Notes: generated by a model from the sequence alone, not told the origin. A stretch of DNA of 18,999 nt from Thiomargarita sp. (GCA_020721025.1 DYNO01000045.1:1-18999), one strand, 5' to 3'. Positions 1-7,555 are shown, counted from the stretch's first letter. Numbers and translations are program-made.

Positions 1-113
1 TACAATAGTGGTTATCAATCGACAAATCTATAAACGATTTAGGAACACTATATCAAAATCTTTTTGCTTTTTCCCTATTTAATTCATCGCTAAAATAACT
101 CTTCTTGCACAAC

Positions 114-144
114 TTGACTGAGAACGCTATATTTATGGTAATAT
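114..144 (+). promoter_or_regulatory. Probable sigma-70 promoter of the NuoB/NuoC-like operon
   Basis: A TTGACT -35 element lies at 114-119 and a TAATAT -10 element at 139-144. The -10 is preceded by TGG at 136-138, an extended -10 arrangement. The spacer is 19 bases, longer than ideal, which the TGn extension could compensate for. Transcription would begin near 151. This supports a start for the first gene at 209, not at the in-frame ATG at 143, which falls inside the -10. Seen by eye only. Confidence 0.45.
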
Positions 145-208
145 GATATCGATAGCTTGGTTTACCACGCAACAACCTCAAAAATGGGTTGACCCAAAGG
201 AGACATTT

Positions 209-952
209 ATGTCGAAAATCATTTCAATTCAAACAGATAGCCATGATCCGGTGTGTCGCCCCATTGCAGAACCGGAACGTTCATTATGGCGAAAAGTGAT
301 TGATAATATTGCCAATCATTGTCGTTCTCGCTCGTTATTTGTGCTGCATTACTGTACTGGATGTGGTGCGATTGAATTGCCACCGGCGATCACCTCGCGC
401 TTTGACTCAGAGCGTTTGGGTATTCAACCGATGGTCACGCCGCGCCAAGCCGATTTATTGTTAATTACTGGCTACTTATCTATTAAAACGCTGAAACGTG
501 TGATTTTGACCTACGAACAAATGCAGTCACCTAAGTATGTGATTGGCTTCGGTTCATGCACAATTAACGGCGGAATGTATTGGAATAGCTATGCGACCGT
601 GAAACAATTGCGCCATTATATTCCTGTGGATATGTACATTGCGGGGTGTATGCCGCGCCCGGAAGCGGTGCAACAAGGTTTTTTGCAACTCATGGAGCGC
701 ATTGATCAAGGTAACGCACGGAGTTGGCAGGAATATTATAAAAATTATGACGAATATCTCGGCAACCAGCAGGCATTATTTGGGACGGATTGGCACACCC
801 CCACCGATGTTATCGCCGAAGCCAAACATTATCAATTAATGACTGATAAAACGACGGGAGAACACACCAAGCAATTGGATAAATTCGCTTCACAATATCT
901 TACTCGCTCGATTCAAGGGGCTGAATTTCCCCGTCAGGAGCATGTCGCATGA
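209..952 (+). CDS. NuoB-like 20 kDa [4Fe-4S] subunit (complex I / group 4 hydrogenase-related)
   Basis: A 247-residue protein of the NADH:quinone oxidoreductase 20 kDa / [NiFe]-hydrogenase small-subunit family. The start at 209 has an AAAGGAGA ribosome binding site at 196-203; an in-frame ATG at 143 lies in the promoter. Likely [4Fe-4S] ligands are Cys49, Cys52, Cys117 (GFGSC) and Cys147 (AGCMPRPE). Respiratory NuoB has two adjacent cysteines where this protein has CTGCGAIE, a C-x2-C spacing as in hydrogenase small subunits (HycG/HyfI). Residues 60-160 (TPRQADLLLITG, PVDMYIAGC) match the family throughout. A C-terminal extension of about 80 residues without cysteines is not part of the core fold. 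It overlaps the next gene by ATGA (949-952), so translation is probably coupled. Family assignment is firm; the physiological complex (NADH dehydrogenase-like, hydrogenase-related or other) is not. It probably acts at the inner face of the cytoplasmic membrane. Confidence 0.85.
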   Translation: MSKIISIQTDSHDPVCRPIAEPERSLWRKVIDNIANHCRSRSLFVLHYCTGCGAIELPPAITSRFDSERLGIQPMVTPRQADLLLITGYLSIKTLKRVILTYEQMQSPKYVIGFGSCTINGGMYWNSYATVKQLRHYIPVDMYIAGCMPRPEAVQQGFLQLMERIDQGNARSWQEYYKNYDEYLGNQQALFGTDWHTPTDVIAEAKHYQLMTDKTTGEHTKQLDKFASQYLTRSIQGAEFPRQEHVA

Positions 953-1479
953 CTCAATTACCCGAACGTTTAGCCTTAGTTTTCAAAGAAATCCCGCACT
1001 TAACTGTCGAATCAACGGGCGCGCGACGGTTGCGAGTCAAATCCCGTCCCGAAGCCCTGCCTGCCTTGTTGGGATTGCTGAAAAATCAAGCCGGTTACGT
1101 GCATTTGTCCGCGATTTCTTGCGTCGATTGGCACGAGACCGATGAATTTGAATTGGTATATCACTTGTGGTCTTACGAGTTGCAAATGTTGGTTTCGGCG
1201 CACATCGACATTCCTAAAAAACCGGGACGCTATATCACTGTACACGATATTTATACGCCGGCAGCATTTTTTGAGCGCGATATTCATGAAATGTATGGCG
1301 TTTACTTTGAAGGTTCTCCCAATTTAACCCCCTTTATCCTGACAGAGTGGCAGGGGCCCCCGCCGATGTTAAAATCATTTGCGACGGAACAATATGCGCG
1401 GGAAACGTTTGAATCGGTAGATTATTCGCCGGAATGGCTGCAAGAAATTGAAGCGCAGGGCGGAAAATTTGTACAATGA
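949..1479 (+). CDS. NuoC-like 30 kDa subunit
   Basis: A 176-residue protein of the respiratory-chain NADH dehydrogenase 30 kDa subunit family. The family signature region is ERDIHEMYGVYFEG at residues 109-122, followed by SPNLTPFILTEWQGPPP. In respiratory NuoC this region reads roughly ERE-x-YD-[ML]FG and continues to a GHPLRKDY-like end. Here the histidine and the RKD are missing (GPPPMLKSF), as in divergent complex I-like or energy-converting hydrogenase-related proteins. Its start overlaps the stop of the NuoB-like gene by four bases, so the two form one translational unit. No 49 kDa (NuoD/HycE) or membrane subunit follows: the next gene is unrelated, after about 160 bases. Small GTATC/GATAC and ATCGC/GCGAT hairpins at 1484-1514 follow the stop without a clear T-run. 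Confidence 0.8.
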   Translation: MTQLPERLALVFKEIPHLTVESTGARRLRVKSRPEALPALLGLLKNQAGYVHLSAISCVDWHETDEFELVYHLWSYELQMLVSAHIDIPKKPGRYITVHDIYTPAAFFERDIHEMYGVYFEGSPNLTPFILTEWQGPPPMLKSFATEQYARETFESVDYSPEWLQEIEAQGGKFVQ

Positions 1480-1637
1480 AACGGTATCGCCCGGATACGC
1501 ATATCGCTTGCGATTGAGAAAAATTTGGGCATTTTTTAATTTATATTCTTCAATTCCAATGTATCTCAATGAGTTGCTATTTCAATGTTTAAATAATTTC
1601 CTGAATGAGACTTGATTACACAAATGCGGGATGGACT

Positions 1638-2063
1638 ATGCCATATCGTCGATTTTTTCGCTATCCAACTGACATTCCAATAGAAATTTCTGTATCCGAG
1701 AAACAGTTATCAAAACGCAAACAACTGCATAATGTCAGCCTCGGTGGAATTTCTTTTAAAGCAAGCTGTTGCTGGAGTCAAGACACGATATTGAATATTC
1801 GGATTCCTTTTGTAAAACCACCCTTTGAAACAACCGGAAAGGTGGTGTGGTGCCGACGGCAAGATGATCTTTTTTATGTGGGAGTCGAATTTTTGCAGAC
1901 CGAAGATACATTTACGGTGCGCATGGTGGAACAAATTTGTTTAATTGAACAATATCGCCACCAACAAGCCGCACAGGGCAGAAAATTAAATTCGGAAGAA
2001 GCCGCAATGGAGTGGATTAATCGCTATGCTGCTGATTATCCACCACTTGATGCTTTTGTCTAG
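1638..2063 (+). CDS. PilZ domain protein (cyclic di-GMP binding)
   Basis: A protein of 141 residues with a PilZ domain over about residues 1-100. From this start the c-di-GMP contact motifs are RxxxR (Arg4 to Arg8 in PYRRFFRYP) and NxSxGG (Asn32, Ser34, Gly36, Gly37). The VVWCRRQDDLFYVGVEF stretch is the usual last beta strands. The remaining 40 residues look helical. I prefer the ATG at 1638, which has GGGA at 1628-1631; an in-frame ATG at 1605 would add 11 residues but has no visible ribosome binding site. The stop TAG overlaps the stop of the convergent gspJ in the palindrome CTAG at 2060-2063. It is likely a single-domain c-di-GMP effector; its target cannot be read from the sequence. It lies near type II secretion genes, which may be coincidence. 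Confidence 0.85.
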   Translation: MPYRRFFRYPTDIPIEISVSEKQLSKRKQLHNVSLGGISFKASCCWSQDTILNIRIPFVKPPFETTGKVVWCRRQDDLFYVGVEFLQTEDTFTVRMVEQICLIEQYRHQQAAQGRKLNSEEAAMEWINRYAADYPPLDAFV

Positions 2064-2725
2064 GGAAGACGCACCGGACTGATTTGTTCATGCTCACTGG
2101 CAAGAATTAATGCAACAATTTCAAGCGATTGCTCCTTAGTATTCAAACTTTCTAAATAAATTCTGACCGCCTTGGGTAGCGATAACCGCTCCTTACCCGA
2201 CCATTCGTCCAGCCATTCCGAATCGCTTTCAATTTGTTTATTCAAATCATAGTATTCAAAATGAACCTTATAACCTTCAAAAATCAACAGAGGTTCTTCA
2301 ATATTCTCTAAATTATCAGTCGGATCCGAGGCAAACGCAGGCACCGTGCGCAACTCCAAACCCCCTTCTTTTTCCTGATTGGGTGTTAATCGCCATGCGG
2401 TCAATGCGGGCTGTCGTCCGGGCGAAACCACCGAAACCCATTGTAATTCATCTTCTTTTCCGTCAAAAAAAATCGTGCGCTTGTTTTCATCCTTATTCAA
2501 ATAGCTGTGGGGATAAGCCCCTTCTAACGCTCGTTCTATTTGCAACAATGCCAACATCTGATCCAAATCTTCATCTAAACGTTTGCTGGAATTCTGCCAA
2601 CCGCTCATCACTACATTCATACCAATTGTTAAACTCAATAACACTATCGTTGAAATTGACAAAGCAACCAAAGTTTCCAATAAGGTAAAACCACGAGAAG
2701 AAAAACGCAACACGATGAGAGGCAT
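2060..2725 (-). CDS. gspJ: Type II secretion minor pseudopilin GspJ
   Basis: A 221-residue protein with a class III prepilin signal: a short leader ending in SSRG, cut between Gly12 and Phe13, then FTLLETLVALSIST with the conserved Glu at mature position 5 (Glu17). A hydrophobic N-terminal helix follows. The rest, containing MLALLQIERALEGA and LPKAVRIYLE, fits GspJ, the larger minor pseudopilin at the tip of the T2SS pseudopilus. The start at 2725 places the leader directly before the processing site. The frame is open to 2971, but those extra codons are not prepilin-like and overlap the divergent transglycosylase gene. No good ribosome binding site is visible. GspG/H/I/K are absent, so the T2SS genes are scattered; gspM lies about 1.3 kb away on the same strand. 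GspJ rather than GspH or another minor pilin is judged from length and the C-terminal pattern. Confidence 0.75.
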   Translation of the reverse strand: MPLIVLRFSSRGFTLLETLVALSISTIVLLSLTIGMNVVMSGWQNSSKRLDEDLDQMLALLQIERALEGAYPHSYLNKDENKRTIFFDGKEDELQWVSVVSPGRQPALTAWRLTPNQEKEGGLELRTVPAFASDPTDNLENIEEPLLIFEGYKVHFEYYDLNKQIESDSEWLDEWSGKERLSLPKAVRIYLESLNTKEQSLEIVALILASEHEQISPVRLP

Positions 2726-2833
2726 AAGATTCTTTGATATAATTGGATGATTACGAACCGGATACAATGTAACCATTAGCTTGAGCGAGAATTCGTGACA
2801 GTCAACCTGCTGCCGGCGAAAAACTTTTTTACT

Positions 2834-3580
2834 ATGATACCGATACGCTATTTTACTTTCAAAATTCAACTGTTGGTGCTTGCTCTGAATCTTGCTGCGA
2901 TTGTGGCAGTCAGCGCGGCAGATAAATCGACAATCATTTATAAATATGTCGATGATAACGGTGTGTTGCACTTAACCAATAAAAAACCCAAAAAAGAATC
3001 AGATAACGTTTTATATTCACGCAGTTACATGGTTCAAACTTACACGCCACCGCCACCTTTGGCATTGATTTCGCTATTGGCATTTCCCCCCCCAATTGCA
3101 GTTGCAAAGGAGCGGAAAATTGCCCCTGCGTCCTTGCCCAATAAAGTCAGCAAAAATCTGAGTAAAAACGAATATTCTCCTTGGATTCAAGCGGCTGCGA
3201 CTCGTTACCGTCTGCCAGAAGCCTTGCTACACGCGGTCATTCAGGTGGAATCGAATTATAATCCAAATGCCGTTTCTCCCAAAGGGGCAACAGGATTAAT
3301 GCAACTGATGCCGGGAACCGGTAAACAATATGGCGTGACGGAACTCACTGATCCACAAAGCAATATTGAAGGTGGTGCGAAATATTTGCGGTTTTTGCTT
3401 GATTTGTTCAATCAAGATTTATCATTAGCCCTTGCGGGTTATAATGCGGGTGAAAATGCAGTGAAGCGTTACAATAATACTATTCCACCTTATGCAGAAA
3501 CGCAGGATTATGTTAAGAAAGTCACGCAGTTATATCAACAAAATCTCGCCAGCTTGCCCGCCACGTCGTTGTATGAATAA
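2834..3580 (+). CDS. Lytic transglycosylase, SLT domain, with N-terminal DUF4124
   Basis: A 248-residue exported murein-cleaving enzyme. An N-terminal signal peptide (IQLLVLALNLAAIVAVSA, cleavage near residue 28) is followed by a DUF4124-like segment (YKYVDDNGVLHLTN) at about residues 36-50, then a proline-rich linker. The SLT/Slt70-like goose-lysozyme fold covers about residues 112-235. The catalytic glutamate is Glu139 in AVIQVESNYNP, followed by GATGLMQLMPGT and LALAGYNAGENAV, the family's other signatures. I choose the ATG at 2834 because it gives a clean signal peptide; a GTG at 2795 in the same frame has a purine-rich stretch upstream and would add 13 residues. A run of eight C at 3086-3093 encodes part of a proline tract. 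It is probably periplasmic or outer-membrane-associated. It is transcribed divergently from gspJ and lies upstream of queF on the same strand. Confidence 0.88.
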   Translation: MIPIRYFTFKIQLLVLALNLAAIVAVSAADKSTIIYKYVDDNGVLHLTNKKPKKESDNVLYSRSYMVQTYTPPPPLALISLLAFPPPIAVAKERKIAPASLPNKVSKNLSKNEYSPWIQAAATRYRLPEALLHAVIQVESNYNPNAVSPKGATGLMQLMPGTGKQYGVTELTDPQSNIEGGAKYLRFLLDLFNQDLSLALAGYNAGENAVKRYNNTIPPYAETQDYVKKVTQLYQQNLASLPATSLYE

Positions 3581-3644
3581 TATTTGAACTTTCGACCGTA
3601 GCTCATTGATTTCACAACAATTATTAACCAATTTCGACCCAAAC

Positions 3645-4034
3645 ATGCCCAGTCAACCTTCCAAAATCTTAGAAACTTTTGATAATCCTAATAGTGAACG
3701 GGATTATACGATTCACATCCGGATGCCCGAATTTAGTTGTTTATGCCCAAAAACGGGACAACCGGACTTTGCGACGTTATTTTTAGATTATGTGCCGGAT
3801 AAAACTTGTATCGAGTTGAAATCATTGAAGAATTATATCTGGTCATTTCGTAATGAAGGCAAATTTCATGAAGCGGTGACCAACGAAATTTTAGATCACC
3901 TCGTTCATGCTTGTCAGCCCCGTTTTATGCGGTTACGTGGGGAATTTAATGTGCGTGGTGGCATTGATACAACGGTGGTTGTTGAATATCGCGCGCCCAA
4001 ATGGATTGCTCAAGCAGTGGTTAATTTACCCTAG
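3645..4034 (+). CDS. queF: NADPH-dependent 7-cyano-7-deazaguanine reductase (QueF)
   Basis: A short (type I) QueF of 129 residues that reduces preQ0 to preQ1 in queuosine tRNA modification, in the cytoplasm. Key residues are in place: the nucleophilic Cys34 and Asp41 in CPKTGQPDF, the QueF signature ELKSLKNYIWSFRN at residues 57-70 for NADPH, and His75-Glu76 for substrate binding. Their spacing matches Bacillus subtilis QueF Cys55, Asp62, His96 and Glu97. The ATG at 3645 gives the usual beginning (MPSQPSKILETFDNP); a TTG at 3606 in frame would add 13 residues. No other queuosine genes are in the window. The stop is followed by an imperfect hairpin at 4034-4061 (GATTG/CAATC plus ATTTA/TAAAT around a small bulge) shared with the convergent gspM end. 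It has no T-run, so calling it a terminator is a guess. Confidence 0.93.
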   Translation: MPSQPSKILETFDNPNSERDYTIHIRMPEFSCLCPKTGQPDFATLFLDYVPDKTCIELKSLKNYIWSFRNEGKFHEAVTNEILDHLVHACQPRFMRLRGEFNVRGGIDTTVVVEYRAPKWIAQAVVNLP

Positions 4035-4055
4035 ATTGGTAATTTAGGTTGTAAA

Positions 4056-4538
4056 TCAATCGGTTAAGGTGATTTGTGCTTTCACACTGTCAGCAGTCGA
4101 TAACCGTGAGATATTCACACGTTGCACTTGAATGGCGAACTGATTTTGTAATAGTGCTAACCAAGTAACCAGTTCTGTGAAACTGATTTGTTCAATATTG
4201 ACTTGTACTTCAGCATCACTTTTTGGTTCAAGACGTTTGGTCAATTTTGCTAACGGTTCTGTTTGCAGACTGCGCTCAATCGTGGGTAATAGCGGCTGAG
4301 TTTTTGAATTATTTACATTTTTGGCACGCAGTTGTTGAACTTGTTGCGCGGCTGTTTGCATCCAAAGTAAGGTGGCTTGTTGTGCAGTGACTCGATTTTT
4401 CAGATCGTCGCGCGCTTGATTTAAAGGCTGCCATAATAAAAAATATGTTAATAATCCAATCGTTAGCAACGTCCCTCCCAGTAATACCCGCTGTTCACGT
4501 AATTCTAATTGCTGAAACCAAGCGAAAAATTGCATCAT
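4056..4538 (-). CDS. gspM: Type II secretion inner-membrane protein GspM
   Basis: A protein of 160 residues with the GspM plan. It has a short cytoplasmic N-terminus rich in aromatic and charged residues (WFQQLELREQRVL), one transmembrane helix at about residues 19-36 (LLGGTLLTIGLLTYFLLW), a periplasmic coiled region (ARDDLKNRVTAQQATLLWMQ), and a C-terminal ferredoxin-like domain. The domain includes ISFTELVTWLALLQNQFAIQVQRVNI, the part most typical of the family. GspM works with GspL, GspE and GspF in the T2SS assembly platform. A second ATG at 4535 is an equal start candidate; neither has a clear ribosome binding site. No gspL precedes it: the upstream same-strand gene is the unrelated cas6. 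Sequence conservation in this family is low, so the call rests on topology, size and the C-terminal pattern. Confidence 0.8.
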   Translation of the reverse strand: MMQFFAWFQQLELREQRVLLGGTLLTIGLLTYFLLWQPLNQARDDLKNRVTAQQATLLWMQTAAQQVQQLRAKNVNNSKTQPLLPTIERSLQTEPLAKLTKRLEPKSDAEVQVNIEQISFTELVTWLALLQNQFAIQVQRVNISRLSTADSVKAQITLTD

Positions 4539-4653
4539 TGGTTTTTAATTCGCATTTGAGATTTTGGTCTCAATTGAAATGAGAAAAAGGTTGAAGCGTG
4601 CTCAACGGGTTGATTTTATTCGCAGTAATTTATTAACACAAGTTGAGGATGGA

Positions 4654-5358
4654 TTATACCTCGCCTACTTTTTCCATGTTAATGCTGGCATCCAACGATT
4701 TGATATCCTTGTGTGGTACAAATAAACCAAATCCCATTTTACGCCCATCGCCTAAGCCATGTTGTTGTAAAATAATTGAATCTTCTGGTTTTAAGTCGGC
4801 TATCATCAAGCTACGAGTGAAAATATTTCCTTGTGGATGCTTGAAATAGTGGTTTTTGCCGCATAAAACTTTGCGACATTCTATCCCTAGTTTTTTCAAA
4901 GTATCAACGGATTGTTCCAAAAAGTCATCCTCTGTTTGCTCTGCATTGGCTTGCACATAACGTGCAAATAATACAGGGGTTGGTGACAATGGTTTTTGTG
5001 ACGCTTTGCCCACTTTGAGCAAATAATTGTCGATATTCAAGCTGCTACCACGCAACACTTGGGCTTCAAACACTCGGTGCAATGGCAGTCGTAACACTAA
5101 TTTATTACGCCGAGAGAGGTATAAAATGGTATCTTCCGCCTCCGGACGTTGCCAACCGTTGCCTGAGTTTGCCCCACGAATCAAATGTAAACCCGCCAAG
5201 GGTTCGGCATCAAACCAAGTGATTGCTTGTTTTACTGCGTTTGATAAAGCATGGGCGTGATCTAACGGTAACATGGGACAGTCAATTTCAAATGATAAGT
5301 CAATGACTTGTGCAATGATACGCGTTTCCCTTGGAATTTCATCTTCTTGCCATAGCAT
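4654..5358 (-). CDS. cas6: Cas6 pre-crRNA endonuclease, MYXAN/Cmx6 type
   Basis: A 234-residue protein that matches the Cas6/Cmx6 family found in type I-MYXAN and some type III systems. Such enzymes cut CRISPR transcripts within repeats. Visible family features are VIDLSFEID then LPLDHAHALSNAV at about residues 18-41 (His34 and His36 are candidate catalytic residues), GLHLIRGANSGNGW, SPTPVLFARYV in the middle, and the C-terminal glycine-rich loop GLGDGRKMGFGLFVP at about 201-215. I chose the ATG at 5358: it lies 11 bases after the TGA (5370-5372) of an upstream 60-codon ORF, with GAGTGA in front, suggesting coupling. A TTG at 5403 would extend the frame into that ORF and is unlikely. No cas1, cas2, effector gene or repeat array is in the window, so it acts in trans or is a remnant. 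The ORF itself is intact. Confidence 0.85.
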   Translation of the reverse strand: MLWQEDEIPRETRIIAQVIDLSFEIDCPMLPLDHAHALSNAVKQAITWFDAEPLAGLHLIRGANSGNGWQRPEAEDTILYLSRRNKLVLRLPLHRVFEAQVLRGSSLNIDNYLLKVGKASQKPLSPTPVLFARYVQANAEQTEDDFLEQSVDTLKKLGIECRKVLCGKNHYFKHPQGNIFTRSLMIADLKPEDSIILQQHGLGDGRKMGFGLFVPHKDIKSLDASINMEKVGEV

Positions 5359-5369
5359 AGCGGCATCAC

Positions 5370-5552
5370 TCAGTAAAATGCGGATTCTAAACGATCTTCC
5401 CAATTTTCAGGTGTGTTGGGATAGGGCGGACGGACATCGATGCGAAAAAAACGTTCATTATTTTCTGTTTTAACTTGTTTTATCAGTGCAATCAGGGCTT
5501 CAAAATCTTGCAATTCGTGATGTTCTATCAATAAGGTACTTAAATATAACAT
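5370..5552 (-). CDS. Small protein of unknown function upstream of cas6
   Basis: A 60-residue ORF that I do not recognise. Its ATG at 5552 is preceded by AGGAGG at 5558-5563, the strongest ribosome binding site seen in this window, which argues that it is translated. The N-terminal half looks helical (STLLIEHHELQDFEALIALI) and the C-terminal half is charged with a proline stretch (RPPYPNTPENWEDR). There is no signal peptide, membrane segment, cysteine or DNA-binding motif. It ends 11 bases before the cas6 start, so the two are probably co-transcribed and translationally coupled. Alternatives are a leader peptide for cas6, or an exon-like remnant of a longer protein lost by frameshift; the following frame is fully explained by Cas6. 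The function is unknown. Confidence 0.55.
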   Translation of the reverse strand: MLYLSTLLIEHHELQDFEALIALIKQVKTENNERFFRIDVRPPYPNTPENWEDRLESAFY

Positions 5553-5869
5553 GATTTCCTCCTATCGTTGATGATTTCGTGATGTTGCATCGAGAACGTG
5601 GCAAAATCTAGGTTTATTTTGGGGAGCATTGTATCGAACGCAACGCAGTTTGAATTGTAGCACAATGCGCCACAGAGGCTGAATCACGTAGATTTGCGTT
5701 TTGCGGAAATCAATCTAAAATTTGTAGCCTTGGATTTTTGACGGCATGAGCGTTTGATTTAAGCGGGGAAAATTGTGCTGAACTGATGATGTTACTAAAA
5801 ATTCAGGACACACTCACAATAAAAAAGTCAATGTGCCCTGAGTTCAAAATTTAAATGACGGCATTAAAT
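5553..5869. other. Intergenic region between actP and the cas6 unit
   Basis: No convincing gene lies in these 317 bases. The right part (5801-5843) carries a hairpin, listed separately. The left part should hold the minus-strand promoter of the 60-codon ORF/cas6 unit. Two TACAAT -10 candidates on the minus strand are at 5633-5628 and 5659-5654, the second with an upstream TGC extension. Neither has a good -35. No CRISPR repeats are visible. Confidence 0.5.
5801..5843 (-). terminator. Possible terminator after actP
   Basis: TCAGGACACA at 5803-5812 pairs with TGTGCCCTGA at 5832-5841 (10 pairs, one of them wobble, with a 19-base loop). Read on the minus strand, the stem lies about 30 bases after the actP stop and is followed by TTTT before AG. 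The long loop and short T-run keep confidence low. Confidence 0.35.
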
Positions 5870-7555
5870 CTAGTGACTGCTTGCGCCTTCTGCCCCAATA
5901 CCCGTTTGGCAACGAACATTTTGAGCGTCGAAGTTGGCACGATCTTGTTTTGCCCGAGCACTGCTGTCAGTGACGGAGAAGAACCAGATGGTGACGAAAG
6001 CTACGGTCATGGAGAAGATCGCTGGGTATTTGTATTGGAAGGGTGCTGAACCTTTTGGATTCATTAGGACTTCTTCCCACACCGTTGGTCCAATCACCAC
6101 TAACACAACTGCGGTAATCAAGCCGACAAAGCCACCAATAAATGCACCGCGTGTCGTTAAACCTTTCCAGAAGATAGATAAAAATAACACGGGGAAGTTG
6201 GCACTGGCGGCAATGGTGAAGGCTAAATACACCATGAACGCGACATTTTGTCCTTTGAATTGGATACCGAGATAAATCGCCAAGATACCTAATACGACGG
6301 TCGCAATCCGTGATACATAGATTTCTTGCTTTTCAGTGGCTGTGCCCTTGGCAAATACGTTTGCGTACAAGTCGTGAGACACTGCCGACGCGCCCGCCAA
6401 GGTTAAGCCAGAGACCACCGCTAAAATGGTTGCAAATGCAACGGCTGAAATGAAGCCTAAGAAAATGTCGCCACCAACCGCATGAGCTAAGTGAATCGCA
6501 GGCATGTTCCCGCCGCCAATTAATTGACCTTTGGCAATGTCGCCGCCGACCAAATAGTGCGGATTTTGGGAGACTAACACAATCGCACCAAAACCGATAA
6601 TAAAAGTTAAAATATAGAAATAACCAATAAAACCAGTTGCATAGAACACGGATTTTCTGGCTTCCTTAGCATCGGCAACGGTGAAGAATCGCATCAAAAT
6701 GTGTGGCAAGCCCGCAGTTCCGAACATTAAGCCCAATCCTAATGAAATGGCGGAGATGGGATCAGAGACTAAGACACCCGGTGACATGATCTTGTCGTGT
6801 TCTTTATGGACTTCAACGGCTTTACGGAATAAAGCATCTGGGCTGAAGTGGAACTGAGATAAAACCAAGAATGCCATCACCGTTGCGCCTGCCAATAGTA
6901 AAATCGCTTTGATGATTTGTACCCAAGTGGTGGCTAACATTCCGCCAAAGGTGACGTACATAATCATCAAGATACCGACCAATACGACGGCGATCCAGTA
7001 GTCTAAACCGAACAATAATTGAATTAATTGTCCCGCGCCAACCATTTGGGCAATCAGATATAACAACACGGTGACAATAGAACCACATGCCGCCATGATC
7101 CGGATAGGCTTTTGTGATAACCGATAAGAAGTGACATCAGCAAAGGTATATTTGCCTAAGTTACGCAATTGTTCCGCGATGAGGAACAATACGATGGGCC
7201 ACCCGACCAACCAGCCAATTGAGAAAATTAAGCCGTCATAGCCCTTCATATACACCATGCCCGAAATTCCTAAGAAGGAAGCCGCAGACATGTAGTCACC
7301 CGCAATTGCCAATCCGTTTTGAAATCCTGTGATTCCGCCACCTGCCGCATAAAAGTCCTTCGCGGTCTTCGTCCGTTGGGCAGCCCAATAAGTGATTGCC
7401 AACGTACCGGAAACAAAGAGGAAGAACATGATAATCGCGGAAACATTTAAGGATTGTTTTTCAACCGCTCCTTCAATACCGCCCGCGCCGGATGCGACAG
7501 TTGCCATTCCCAGCAATAGAGTTGTAATCAGTGCAAATAAACCGATCCTTTGCAT
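5870..7555 (-). CDS. actP: Cation/acetate symporter ActP (sodium:solute symporter family)
   Basis: A 561-residue multi-pass membrane protein closely resembling ActP, which takes up acetate and other short-chain monocarboxylates with a cation. A signal-like N-terminus (LITTLLLGMATVASG) precedes the ActP core: SAIIMFFLFVSGTLAITYWAA, then TKTAKDFYAAGGGITGFQNG and LAIAGDYMSAASFLGISG, typical of the SSS family's first helices. About 13 membrane segments follow (QLIQLLFGLDYWIAVVLVG, GLPHILMRFFTV and others). Its ATG (7555-7553) shares one base with the TAA of the upstream DUF485 gene, with AGGAGA about 9 bases before, so the pair is a coupled operon as in yjcH-actP of Escherichia coli. No acs (acetyl-CoA synthetase) gene is adjacent. 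Acetate use fits a mixotrophic sulfur oxidiser. The substrate is inferred from homology. Confidence 0.93.
   Translation of the reverse strand: MQRIGLFALITTLLLGMATVASGAGGIEGAVEKQSLNVSAIIMFFLFVSGTLAITYWAAQRTKTAKDFYAAGGGITGFQNGLAIAGDYMSAASFLGISGMVYMKGYDGLIFSIGWLVGWPIVLFLIAEQLRNLGKYTFADVTSYRLSQKPIRIMAACGSIVTVLLYLIAQMVGAGQLIQLLFGLDYWIAVVLVGILMIMYVTFGGMLATTWVQIIKAILLLAGATVMAFLVLSQFHFSPDALFRKAVEVHKEHDKIMSPGVLVSDPISAISLGLGLMFGTAGLPHILMRFFTVADAKEARKSVFYATGFIGYFYILTFIIGFGAIVLVSQNPHYLVGGDIAKGQLIGGGNMPAIHLAHAVGGDIFLGFISAVAFATILAVVSGLTLAGASAVSHDLYANVFAKGTATEKQEIYVSRIATVVLGILAIYLGIQFKGQNVAFMVYLAFTIAASANFPVLFLSIFWKGLTTRGAFIGGFVGLITAVVLVVIGPTVWEEVLMNPKGSAPFQYKYPAIFSMTVAFVTIWFFSVTDSSARAKQDRANFDAQNVRCQTGIGAEGASSH

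Noticed and set aside
143..208. Upstream in-frame start for the NuoB-like gene
   Set aside because: The ATG at 143 lies within the predicted -10 element and has no ribosome binding site, while the ATG at 209 has an excellent one.
4556..4573. TTGAGA/TCTCAA hairpin between cas6 and gspM as a terminator
   Set aside because: The stem is only six AT-rich pairs and no T-run follows on the minus strand.
5359..5403. Longer Cas6 N-terminus beginning with TTG at 5403
   Set aside because: It overlaps the 60-codon ORF in another frame, uses a rare start and adds residues not seen in the family; the ATG at 5358 is better placed.
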